Of a stretch of 64,000 nucleotides of DNA, positions 28,103-38,039 are shown piece by piece. A program made the translations under genes and the position numbers. The stretch is from Rhipicephalus microplus (taxonomy: Eukaryota; Arthropoda; Arachnida; Ixodida; Ixodidae), in contig NW_027464604.1 in the NCBI RefSeq assembly GCF_043290135.1, forward strand, positions 689,501 through 753,500, read 5' to 3'. Position 1 is the stretch's first letter. The number at the start of each line of letters is the position of its first letter. A model generated the notes under the pieces. That model worked only from the letters and a program-made list of their open reading frames with translations. It was not told where the DNA came from and made no database searches.

Positions 28103-30061
28103 CTAGAAGGGTCTGCCATATAAGTATGGGCGTAATTTCGAGGTGGCCCATACTATCGCAAGACACTCCTTCTCAGACGTGGAATAGTTCACTTCCGCTT
28201 TCGACAGTGAGCGGCTTGCATACGCGATGACGCGCTCGCAGCCCTTGTGCTTCTGAACGAGAACGGCACCTAAGCCGATGCTGCTGGCGTCTGTATGTAT
28301 CTCAGTTTCGGCATTTTCATCAAAGTGACCCAGCACAGGCGGCCACTGTAAACGTTGTTGAAGTTCTTTGAATGCCTCACGTTGCTCAGCTTTCCATTCG
28401 AAAGGGGCGTCCGACTTGGTGAGCTGCGCCAAAGGGGCAGCAATGTGTGAGAAGTTCTTGACAAAGCGTCGGTAATAGGCGCACAGTCCTAAGAATCGGC
28501 GCACTGCTCTCTTATCTTGCGGTTGAGGAAACTGTGCGATAGCGGCTGTCTTTTCGGGATCTGGTCTTACGCCATCTTTGCTTATAACATGGCCAAGAAA
28601 CTGTAGTTCTTCATAGGCAAAATGGCATTTTTCTTGCTTCAGTGTCAGCCCTGATGACTTAATTGCGTCCAGTACCATCCGGAGTCTTTTCAGGTGGTCG
28701 CTAAAGTTGGAGGCGAAGACGACCACATCGTACAGGTATACGAGACATATTTGCCACTTGAGACCTGCCAGTACTGTGTCCATTAGACGCTGGAAGGTTG
28801 CTGGAGCGGAACAAAGTCCAAATGGCATCACTTTGAACTCATACAATCCATCCGGCGTGATGAAGGCGGTCTTTTCTCGGTCTCTTTCATCAACCTGAAT
28901 TTGCCAATACCCTGTCTTCAGATCAATGAACGAGAAGTACCTTGCATCACTAAGACGATCTAGGGTATCGTCGATCCTTGGTAAAGGGTACACGTCCTTC
29001 TTGGTTACACTATTCAACCGTCGGTAATCGACGCAAAACCGAAAACTTCCGTCTTTCTTTTTGACAAGGACAACTGGTGCCACCCATGGGCTTTTCGATG
29101 GCTGAATTACATCGTCGTGTAACATTTCCTCAACTTGCTCTCGGATGGCCTGACGTTCACGTGCCGACACACGATAAGGGCTTTGATTGAGAGGGCGGAT
29201 GTCTTCTTGTGTTATGATTCGATGCTTTGCCAGAGAAGTGTGTCGGACCTGTGAAGAAGTGGCGAAACAGTCGTCATAACGTCGAAGGAGGTTCTGGAGC
29301 AGTTGCTGCTTGCATTGAGGCAATGAAGGGTTAATGTCGAATGACAGCTGCGAGTTGTGGGTCTGTGGGGTGATGGTCGCTGGATTCAAGAGGGCGAGGG
29401 TGTCACTGACTTCCGCGATTTCATCGAGAAAGGCAATTGTCGTGCTTTTGGCCAGGTGACGATGTTCTTGGCTGAAATTTGTTAGCAGCACTGGGCCCTG
29501 TCCATTCCGGAAGTCCGCAATGCCTCTTGCGATTGCGATATCACGGCCAAGCAAAAGCTGTATGTTACCTTCGACGACGCCATGAGCATTTTCGGCAGTA
29601 CCAGTGGTTACGGGGATTAGGGTCGTTGATCGGGGTGGGACGCTCACGTCATTCTCGAGCACACGGAGGGCTGTGCGATTGTGTGGTGCCGAGTATGAAT
29701 TTATGGCTTGATCCGAGGAAAGTTTGATGGATCTGGACGCCAGGTCAATAACCGCGTGATGTTGAGTCAAGAAGTCCATGCCGAGAATGACGTCACGGGA
29801 GCACTGTGGGAGCACCAAGAAAGTAGCAAGGTATGTGTGACCATCGAATGTCACCCTTGCAGTACATCGTCCCGATGGGGTGAGGAGGTGGCCTCCCGCT
29901 GTGCGGATCTGCGGGCCGTCCCAAGCCGCCTTGACCTTCTTCAGCTGTGCTGTCAATGGCCCGCTGATGACCGAGTAGTCAGCTCCTGTGTCAATAGAGG
30001 CAGTTACCGGGTGGCCGTCGATAGATACTTCAAAATCGGTGGCACGTGGGCTGGAGTTGCG
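28103..30061 (-). pseudogene. Gypsy element 2 protease, reverse transcriptase and RNase H
   Basis: An open frame with protease SIDTGADYSVISG and VILGMDFLTQHHAV, then RT with VLVKKKDGSFRFCVDYRRLN, SFIDLKTGYWQIQVDE and FGLCSAPATFQRLMD. The catalytic box reads LVYLYDVVVFA, with Tyr replacing the first Asp of YLDD, so polymerase activity should be lost. The connection and RNase H ([47 protein letters not shown]) follow, up to a TAG at 28100-28102 at the position of Lys in FKVVSDHHA of gypsy element 1. The frame is -1 relative to gag. Confidence 0.9.
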
Positions 30062-30240
30062 CGTTGGTTTTGGGTTCGGGTCACGGCTTCGTCTTGTTGA
30101 TTCGTTTTGCTTCGTCTCGCGGCTTGGGTTGTTGTGCGTTGTCGTCGTCGTAGATGATGTGCTGTCGTCATATATGGTCTTCGGTGGAGGGTCTTCAGCT
30201 TTTCCTCTTGAAGCAACCTCACCTCCAAAGGTTGCTGGTT

Positions 30241-31548
30241 TTAGTTTCCCCTACGGGGGCTTGGGGACGTTCTTCGTTCGTTGTTGCTGCGGTTCGGTGA
30301 CGTGAAGCGTGGAGATGGCGGTGATGGAGAACGGCTGGACAAGTACTCTGTATGGCGCAAGTAGTTTTCGATTGCCGGAGGTCGTTGTCCAGGGCGTGGC
30401 CGTGGTGCCTGAGATGAGAAGCCATGCAGTCCCATCCGCCTGTAGGGGCAGTGTCGAAGAATGTGGCCGGCCTCACCGCAGTAAAAGCATAGGGGACGGT
30501 CGTCGGGAGTTCTCCAGGTGTCGCATTTTCTTTGGCTCGGGCGTCTCTCATATGTAGGGTGGGCGGGTAAGGGCGGACGGCTACTTGGGGCTGCAGCGTA
30601 CCGTCGAGGACTGGGCTCGTTTCGTCGGGGTGGCCTAGTGTTCACTGCAGCGGCGTAAGTCATTGCTTCGGCCTCTGTTCGAGTCATCGCTGATGAAGAG
30701 CCAAGCGCCTGCTGGACTTCATCACGCACTATGTCCAAGAGAGATGCTCCTTGGGGGGGGCTGGGGGGTAGGAGGTAGCAATCGGCGTAGTTCTTCCTTA
30801 ACCACTTCTCGAATAGCTTCCCGCAGATCGTTGGTGGTTAGCCCACCTCGAATCGGTTCCGAGTAGAGCGAGCTGAGCTGAAACGGGCGGTTGTATTGCC
30901 GAGTCCGGGCGTCCAGGGTCCTTTCTATGGTGCGCGCTTCTTCAGTAAATTCGGCGACTGTTTTAGGAGGGTTCCTTACGAGACCGGCGAAAAGCGACTC
31001 CTTCATCCTTCGCATAAGGTATCCGACCTTTTTGTCTTCGGTCATGTCTTGGTCCGCTCGCCTAAAAAGACGTTTCATTTCTTCGACGTACACGTTTAGG
31101 GTCTCATTGGGCTGTTGGGTCCTCGATTCTAGCAGCAGCTGGGCCCTTTCTTTTCGCATGATGCTGGTGAAGGTCCTGAGCAACTCATTCTTCAGAAATT
31201 CCCAGGTGGTCAGTGTGGTCTCATGGTTTTCATACCACGTTTTGGCGGGGCCGTCCAGGGAAAAGTAAACGTATCGCAGCTTCATTTCTTCATCCCACCT
31301 GTTTAATGTAGCCACGCGCTCGAATTGGTCGAGCCATTCTTCTGGGTCTTCAGCGGCATAACCATGGAAATTTGGGGCACCCGCGGCTGCTTCAGCATGA
31401 CAGGGGTAGGTGATTGCGGGGTGCTCATGGTGGCTGTGGAAGCGTCATTTCGTGGTCGCGTGGGGTCCGGTAGCGGTCCCAGCTCAGGTGGCAGGTTTCG
31501 GAGGCGGCGACTGCTTCGAGTATCTGTGTCTTCAGCGTGCTCGTTCAT
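30241..31548 (-). pseudogene. Gypsy element 2 Gag, two frameshifts
   Basis: The likely start ATG is at 31548, 2 bases beyond the primer-binding site. Segment 1 (31548 to about 31370) is a Pro/Arg-rich leader. Segment 2 (about 31370-30722) is the helical Gag domain (EEWLDQFERVATLNRW, TTWEFLKNELLRTF, YLMRRMKESLFAGLVRNPP). Segment 3 (about 30755-30241) has the intact knuckle CFYCGEAGHILRHC and a basic Ser/Pro/Arg tail. The slip between segments 2 and 3 falls at a homopolymer of eight Cs on the coding strand. The slip near 31370 is by CCCCAAATTT. Confidence 0.85.
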
Positions 31549-31549
31549 A

Positions 31550-31565
31550 CCCCGCACCTCCACCA
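31550..31565 (-). promoter_or_regulatory. Primer-binding site of gypsy element 2
   Basis: The plus strand CCCCGCACCTCCACCA is identical to the site in gypsy element 1 and is also two bases from its LTR. Both families would be primed by the same tRNA. Confidence 0.82.
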
Positions 31566-31567
31566 GA

Positions 31568-32027
31568 TGTCACGTAAGAGTGAGGGTAGCCCGAATACAG
31601 GAGACCGGGAGGTTAGTAGAAATAGAAGGAGATCCGTTTATTTGGTGGACTTGCACTCACTAAAGTAAAACAGACACACCGGCCTAGCGGGAGGCGAACA
31701 GCGCGTTCGACGGCCGTCGGGTAACCGAAAATGTCCCACTGGAACGCGAAGCGCGTTCGACGGCCGTCGGGTAACAGAAATGTCCCACTAGAACGCAAGG
31801 CGCGTTCGACGGCCGTCGGGTAACAGAAATGTCACACTGGAACGCAAGGCGCGTTCACCATCCGAGATACAGTCGTCGTAGCGTCTGGCGCTATCTCGTT
31901 ATCAACGAATGGTCGACGTGCGGGCCATGATCTTCGCAGATGAGTCGCGGTGCATCCTGGACCACGATAAGGCCGCGTGCCGGCAGTATCGGCATACGCA
32001 ACACTATCCGCAATACGCCTCGCGGCA
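31568..32027 (-). repeat. 5' LTR of gypsy element 2
   Basis: 460 bp matching 26016-26472, with TGTCACG start and CGCGGCA end and the same three-copy 49-bp internal array. A 3-bp indel (CGTCGTAGCG against CGTCGCG) and about ten substitutions separate the two LTRs. Confidence 0.93.
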
Positions 32028-32110
32028 ATATGTTTACGAAAGACGCCATAGTTGAAGGCTCTGGGAATTTTGACCATGTGGAGTTCTTTAACGTGCACCT
32101 AAAAATAAAT
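32028..32110 (+). mobile_element. SINE body remnant next to gypsy element 2
   Basis: GAAAGACGCCATAGTTGAAG through TTTAACGTGCACC resembles the tRNA-unrelated body of the SINE at 13193-13300 (GAGACGCCGTAGTGGAGG through TTTAACGTGCACC), at roughly 80% by eye. The tRNA head is missing. Copy B lacks it. Gypsy element 2 appears to have inserted at its edge. Confidence 0.65.
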
Positions 32111-32168
32111 TTAGGTGCACGTTTAAGTGCACGTTATAATAAATTTAGGTGAACGGGCGTCTCAACGC

Positions 32169-32230
32169 CCGCGCACTCCGCATGCGGGCGTCGAGAGTTG
32201 GCTCTCGACGCCCGCATGCGGAGTGCGCGG
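32169..32230. repeat. Perfect 29-bp inverted repeat (foldback hairpin)
   Basis: The left arm 32169-32197 (CCGCGCACTCCGCATGCGGG...) is the exact reverse complement of 32202-32230, with a 4-base loop TTGG. A smaller hairpin GGGCGT-CTCA-ACGCCC lies just upstream. Copy B has the same foldback at 44431-44466 with 16-bp arms, and where the arms differ between copies both arms have changed together. Confidence 0.93.
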
Positions 32231-32360
32231 ACAAGGTATAAAAACTATATTTTACTCGCGGTGGCTGCTAAGGCCATAAAAGCAGGGAGCGAGCGAGCGC
32301 CTACAGACCGGCTGTGATCTACCACCATTTCGTTATATTGTTCCCTTCACAATTGATCAG
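32231..32360 (+). promoter_or_regulatory. Possible promoter and first exon with 5' splice site
   Basis: After the foldback come GTATAAAAAC (32236) and CCATAAAAGC (near 32273), both TATA-like, then a G/C-rich GAGCGAGCGAGCGCC. GATCAG followed by GTAATCG puts a consensus-like donor GT at 32361. Copy B (44471-44600) keeps the second TATA-like word and the donor, but the first is changed to GTGTAAAAAC. No ATG lies in the putative exon. This is a pattern-based suggestion only. Confidence 0.3.
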
Positions 32361-35300
32361 GTAATCGTGTATGTACCCAAATTAATACTGCCAAAGCATC
32401 TGATATTGCTGTCCCGATTCATCTTGTTGGCATCACTTAAAGGAGTACTGAGACAAATTTTCAATATTTAGGAATTGTTGTTCTATAGAAGACGATTGGT
32501 TTCAAGAAGATAGTTAGTGTTGCGTGGGAAAGCATAGCATATGTTTTTAACACCTCTACTTTTAAAAGACACTGTCAATTTTGATATGAAGTGGGTGGCT
32601 TCTCTGTGATATGACAAGGCAGTGTGACATTGCAGGAACTTGGCAATTTGCTACGTACTAATGGCAGAAATGCGATCTGCTCGTGGTACATTTAAACCAT
32701 GAGTGCATTGTCCCTATTGACCATGACAGTGATTTCTGTGATTCAGGCTGCATGGAAATTCCGTTTGCAAACTCGGAGGAACCTTGTTGACGCATCATGA
32801 TATTGTCCACTCCATTGCTTGCCAATACGTTGGAACAAAAACTTTAAAGTCAAAGTAACAATCTCATGCACGCTGGCTGACTATTGTGTGGCAAGTGGTA
32901 ATACTGCTTGCATACCGAGGAAACTAAAAATGTCCCTTTTGCGATGTCTCAAAATTGTCTCGGTACAGCTTTTAAAGACATTAAAACCAAAAACATTTTT
33001 CGCGTATTAGTCAACTACAATTTATCTATCCAGGAAATACCACCCTTACCGCGAAACGACGCTTGGTAATTGAGATAACGCACCAAAAGAAAATGTGGGT
33101 GGAGATGGTCGCTTGATCTTTTCGCACGAAACCAGGTGACATCATAATATTCAAACACGTGTACTGGGTCTTATGTAAATATTGATTCATCAAAATTAAG
33201 TACACTGTTATCTGTCGGTGTGATGATCCTAAGATACGAAATTTCCGAAATAATCATCAAGCCAATGTTGCGAAAATACAATTCATTTTACAAATTTGAG
33301 CATCACAAAATAACAATAAACTTCATCCCTGATATTTTCTTCGCTGAAAATGAACTTCTGGCTTGAGAGGTCTCGGTGTGCAGCGTGTCAGTCTAAACTG
33401 AGACATTAGTTCTCTTTAGTGTACCTTCAAGAAAATATTGCCAACTGCTGGTGTAACACGAGTCACTGCAAACACTGCTTTGAAGCAATTTTTGATTTTA
33501 TTGAAGTACAACATGAGAGGTTCACTGGCATTTTAGTCCTATCACTTCATTGAACTCGGCCTTGTCGTTTACCCTCGTGTTCTAGCGGCTTAACAGCAGT
33601 CATGTGTTCTTTTTAGGGCATGACATAGCATTATTATGATCCATTTCTTGTGCCCAATGCAGGGGCTATCGTGATATTTCTGCGGCAGAATGATCCGAAG
33701 ACATGCAGTGAATTTAGCTTAGATGTTGAAGACCTGCACTACCATGAAATCGGGTTACTTAGTGACAGATTTTTCATGTTTTTTTCTCTTGCTGGAGAAC
33801 CGTCAATATAAAGGCAAATGAAGAATGGCAGAACGTTCATAGAGCATTCCCTCGCACTACGGAGTGTTCTACTGATGCCAATTTTCAATACAAATGGTTC
33901 TATTTAGTTGGGGAGGTGAGGTGGGGCAAATGACTCTTCGTCGTGTAGGCAGCTTTGTGACAATGTTGTTTTTGGCTGTGTATGATTGAGAAAAAAGGCT
34001 AGCACAAAGTTACACAATGAAAAGTTCATTTGAGTTATCTACAACTGTTTTCTGTTCTAGCAACCTCACAGTTGTATGAAAATTTATTCATACATGTGCC
34101 TCCGCAATCAAGATGTTTTACCTCAAAGATACCTTGTTTTGCTCTGTTGGTGTTTGGCTGGAAATGAAACGAGTATATTATGCAACAAACGGCATTGTAA
34201 TTTTTTTTGTCTGGCCCACTGAGCGTTGAGTAGTGAACTTCAAGACTAACAAAGTTTCCATGCGTCCGTCCATTTAACCACCACCAGCAAACTTTATCTG
34301 GTGCGTGTAGTGAACAAAACCATAGGCAGGTAGTCTTTTTTTTTTGTAAACGGTTGCGTGTAAAGGAAAGGTGAATTGCCCACAACACTTGTGCAGGCCA
34401 CGTTCATACGCCTCTGGGCTGTCTAAAAGATACTCTTGCGGTAAAAACTCGATGCTGAAGTGCCTCTGCTTAACTTAATTTGTGCAAAAGACAGGGTTCT
34501 TGTCACAAAGGAGCAGATTACTCAAAGCTTAGCTTTATGGAGCCAGCCAATTCAGTAGGCGTTTTTCTCACTTGCTGCTGTGGCTAAGTAACATCGGAAT
34601 TTGTGCATTGCTAGAGAAGTGTCAAATCTGTTCGACGTTTACTTGTTGTTTAGTTCACTTAACACGCAGTTTCAGTTTTCTCGCTTCCCTGAGTCGGCCT
34701 AAATTTAACATGTCTGTTAATGTATGTCTGTATGTTAACATGGATAATTGCTAGGCTTTAATGTGCCAACAAGATATCATTGTGAGGTACGCTGTAGTGT
34801 GCGTATTAAGATTGTGACCGCTTGGGGTTCTCCAATGCGCACATATCTTTTGGCTCGCGGGTGTTCTTTTTATATTTAGTCCCCATCTAAATGCAGCCGT
34901 TATGGTCGGAAATCCATCCCGCGCTATCAACCATACGACGGCGACACCACCCGTGCTATGCTGTCACAGTCGTTTCACTAATCAACAAACAAACGACAAG
35001 TACATGCATTCCGCAGACAGGGTGTACATATGCCGCCAGAAAAAGTGATGCTGCAGCCACTACTTATTCGTTTTTTTACTACAGAAGTGCGCAGTGTAGT
35101 ATCGTCGCCGCACAGGCATATAAGCCAGTACTACCATAGCAAAAAATCCCAACCAGGAAATGATAACGAGGAAGTTGCCACCACTGCACAACACTGTCTC
35201 TTCGATGCCACATGCATATATGCAGTCCGCTTTGCAGAGCTCCTCTCTGTTTTCAAGTGCTATTTATGTGAGAGTAGCCTTCTGACAGTTTTTTTAAACC

Positions 35301-36173
35301 ACAGTACAGTATTACTGGCGCAATTGCTTTTAGAGCTTTTCGTTCCAAAATGAAGCATGGTAGCGCCACAAGTACGTGCTCTCTCTGCAGCCGGTCCGCA
35401 AAGGGCTGTATGTGTCGCAAGTTTCTGTCAAGTACTGCTTTTTGGTGAGCTACCTATCCAGTCCTGGTCTCCTATAAAACGAATACTTCAGATCAATGCA
35501 AGTCTCTAAAATCGCATGAAATTTCGGAGCTTTATTTTATGCGAAAAGAACAACATAGGAAACCACATCAGCACATCTTTCATAGCCTTTGGAGATACCA
35601 TTTTAAAATTGGTACAGGAGCCTTGCAATAATCCACAAGTGCCAGTGCTGAAATTGGGTTAGCATAGATTCTTTTATCTTGTGTTGTCTATCTGGTGGTC
35701 TGTCATCCTCTTGTGTAGTATTAGCTGACGTGTGCCGAAGAATAATCCAGAGTTGAAAGTTCGTGCAGTCGTGTGTCTTGTTGTCCTGTTATAAATATAT
35801 ACAGCCATAGGCTATAGCTGCAGACTAGTTCACCTGGCTTGCAACCCTGTAAATCATGTGTAGAAATCATGAAAGACCTGGTGTCTATTCGTCAATTAGT
35901 CAAACAAGCTTGTTTTAATCAACTTTAATTGAAACCTATTCCTGAATATTTTGGTCTGTGGCAGATAATATTTTGGTCTGCGGCAGATTTTTTTTGCACA
36001 ATGACTGTTGAAGTATTTGTTCATTTTATTCTATAATGGCCACATGGCATTTCATCTGGATAGTACATTATAACATCTACTGTCATTGTTGTTCATTGTT
36101 TTTGCTTGCATATATGTTATACTGCAGTGCTTAGAACTTATCTTGAGGTGTTTATTTCTATTTACGTATGCAG
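32361..36173. repeat. Duplicon copy A, segment A5, AT-rich and mostly non-coding
   Basis: Matches 44600-49669 in copy B, apart from the two B-specific insertions. It is AT-rich with many stops in all frames. The open frame at 35030-35353 (107 residues, MPPEKVMLQPLLIRFF...) has a longer partner in B at 48353-48829 (158 residues), but the two differ by many amino-acid changes and end differently, so I do not call a gene. Bases 35230-35290 are the apparent source of the 86-bp insertion at 19388. Exon-like islands are listed separately. Confidence 0.8.
33663..33811 (+). pseudogene. Exon-like coding island in segment A5
   Basis: A pyrimidine-rich stretch ending AATGCAG (AG at 33661-33662) precedes an open frame AIVIFLRQNDPKTCSEFSLD continuing VEDLHYHEIG, which stops at 33811. 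A weak GT lies at 33754. The partner in copy B (47181-47329) keeps the frame but changes R to W, D to N, H to Y, H to D, L to R and S to C with only one silent change seen, so it is not under visible protein constraint. I do not recognise the protein. It may be a relic exon of a duplicated gene. Confidence 0.3.
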
Positions 36174-36557
36174 GTGTCTGAAAAAGCACAGCGTTTCATC
36201 AAGACGCGGCTGTTGAAGTTTGTTGGCCTTTATGGAGGTTAGGACAGGCACTTTACAGATGTGTTCATAGATTTGCAGCCCGGTCGCTGCTGCCCCTTGG
36301 AGCAGGGATCTGCGACAGCCTGTGATGGTTGATTTCCTGCCCAATCGCTGCTTGCAGGACCCTGGGCAGCCCACTGTTTTTGCCTCATCTCCTGCTGCAG
36401 CCTCTGATTAATCGCCCAACCTCTGCTGCCCTGGCCAGCCCTATGCCGATAGAGCCTTGCTGTACTCGCCTCCTAGTTTGGGCTTCATTACTGAACTGCA
36501 GCAACTTGAAAAGCCGAACTTAAATAAATAGTTTAACTTGGTATACTTAGAAATAAA
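36174..36557 (+). pseudogene. Possible terminal exon with polyadenylation signal in segment A5
   Basis: The tract TTTATTTCTATTTACGTATGCAG is a good 3' splice-site candidate. After it a 22-codon frame VSEKAQRFIKTRLLKFVGLY ends GG and stop at 36242, and AATAAA words lie at about 36525 and 36552. Copy B (49670-50050) has the same layout with R to W and Y to D changes. A second frame (residues like FLPNRCLQDP...) is open for 66 codons in B but stopped in A. I cannot name a protein; it could be a non-coding transcript end. Confidence 0.28.
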
Positions 36558-37286
36558 GTTACAAAAATTGTGTTCTAGTATTCGTATTTATAGATTGCTA
36601 GTGTGCGGAATATTTGCACGGAGCAGTTACTTTAGTTAATGTTTTTTTAGCTAATACTTGATAGAACAGACCAGTCTCGCGAAACTGAAGAAAAAGGTAT
36701 GTCTTATGCTCTACATGTGGGGAGGGTAATTGGCAATGCAAGAAAAAAGGCAAAAATGGACGATTTAGTGAACTCTTGTAGTGCTTCTACACTAGTCATC
36801 CAGTGGTCAGCCGCCTTGAAGTATACTACGCTGCCAAGCTCGTACGGGGCTGCTATAAGCTGCTAGAGGAGATTCTGGGGACGTAATGTAAAGTCCACCG
36901 GCAAAGAAATGCCAGTAGTAAAAAGCCCATATTATTAACGGCGGTAAATTGGCAAGCCAATGGTAGCCAATATTCGTCGTAATGCGAATGCTGGCGTAAT
37001 AACGGCATTTCATTGGCTACAAAGTGGCCCGAGAATGGTCCTATGCTGGATGTATGTTGGCAACTACGTCGCTGAAAGGACAGGCCTTCATTGGCATGTG
37101 TAGAGTGGGCCGCCGTCAGCTGGGTGTCGACAAACGCAACGGCAGGACGTCGGCCACAGGTTGGCTTGAACGGCAGTCCTACACCGGAAGAAGTTGCACT
37201 TTGCGGATTTGCCAACTTTGGACCAATATTGCAGCTGACGTTAGCCAATACCGGTCCAAGATCGGTCCAACGCCGATGTGCTGCCT
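36558..37286. repeat. Segment A5 end: direct-repeat-rich region abutting the satellite
   Basis: Matches 50055-50781. From 36900 it is full of short repeated words built on GGCC/CCAAT (TTGGCAAGCCAATGG, AGCCAATATTCG, CCAATATTGCAGC, AAGATCGGTCCA), ending CTGCCTGGGTTAGG, where the satellite starts. A 188-residue minus-strand frame here is broken in copy B and is not called as a gene. Confidence 0.75.
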
Positions 37287-38039
37287 GGGTTAGGTTAGGT
37301 TGAGTTATGTTCAAGCTAGGTAGCATCGTGAAACTACCGAAAACGACGATATCTAACGAGATAGTGTTGGTTTGTAGCGAGTGCAAAACTGCGCTGGGTG
37401 AAATATTGTGAAAGCACACAAAACGGCATTGAACTAGCCAGATACTGCGTCTCGTACCGTTACAAGTGCGAAACTGCTATATTGTGATATTCTCGTGAAA
37501 GCGCATGCAAGCATCGTGAAACCTTAAAGAACGATGTCATTAGCGAGATACAGCGTTCTGTACTGTACTAAGTTGGTGAAAAACTGTGAGGTCATGAAAA
37601 TATCGTAGTTGGGAACGAAACAGTGTAAGAGAGTGTTTTTAGATACAAGTGCGAAGGTTAGGTTAAGTTATGAAGCGTCATAAAACCGCATTAAACAATG
37701 TCGGCTATTGAGATGCAGTGTTTTTCACCATTACAAGTCGGAAACTGCGATATCTTATGTGAAAGCGCATGATACCGTCGTAATGTTGAAAGCATTGTAA
37801 AGTATTGAGTAAAACTTTTTTAACGATAGAAGTGCGAATGTTAGGTTAGGTTGAGTTATGTTAGTTTAAGCTAGGTAGCGTCGTGAAACCACCAAAAGCG
37901 ACGTCATCTAACGAGATAGTGTTGTTTTGTTGCGAATGCAAAACTCCGATATGTGAAAGATTGTGAAAGCACACAAAACGGCGTGAACTAGCCAGATACT
38001 GCGTCTAGTACTGTTACAAGTATGAAACTGCTATATTGT
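37287..38039. repeat. Satellite, copy A edge (about 1.3 units)
   Basis: Starts GGTTAGGTTAGGTTGAGTTA immediately after the duplicon and follows the 560-bp satellite unit of 50782-64000, including the second TTAGG-like run near 37832. It stops inside a unit at GCTATATTGT, where unrelated spacer follows. Confidence 0.9.

Larger units (their letters stand above)
26016..32027 (-). mobile_element. Ty3/gypsy LTR retrotransposon 2, nearly complete but catalytically damaged
   Basis: A minus-strand element of 6.0 kb with TG...CA LTRs, a 4-bp target duplication ATAT (26012-26015 and 32028-32031), primer-binding site, gag, protease-RT-RNase H and integrase. It is related to gypsy element 1 in order, primer site and protein motifs, but the LTRs differ in sequence. 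Breaks are two frameshifts in gag (near 31370 and at a C-run near 30755) and one in-frame stop in RNase H (28100). The RT box reads YLYD and integrase lacks its first Asp. There is no env. The two LTRs differ by about ten substitutions and a small indel. Confidence 0.92.

Noticed and set aside
36853..37419. 188-codon minus-strand ORF across the duplicon/satellite border
   Set aside because: It is broken in copy B, crosses into satellite, and is made of repeated CCAAT-type words.
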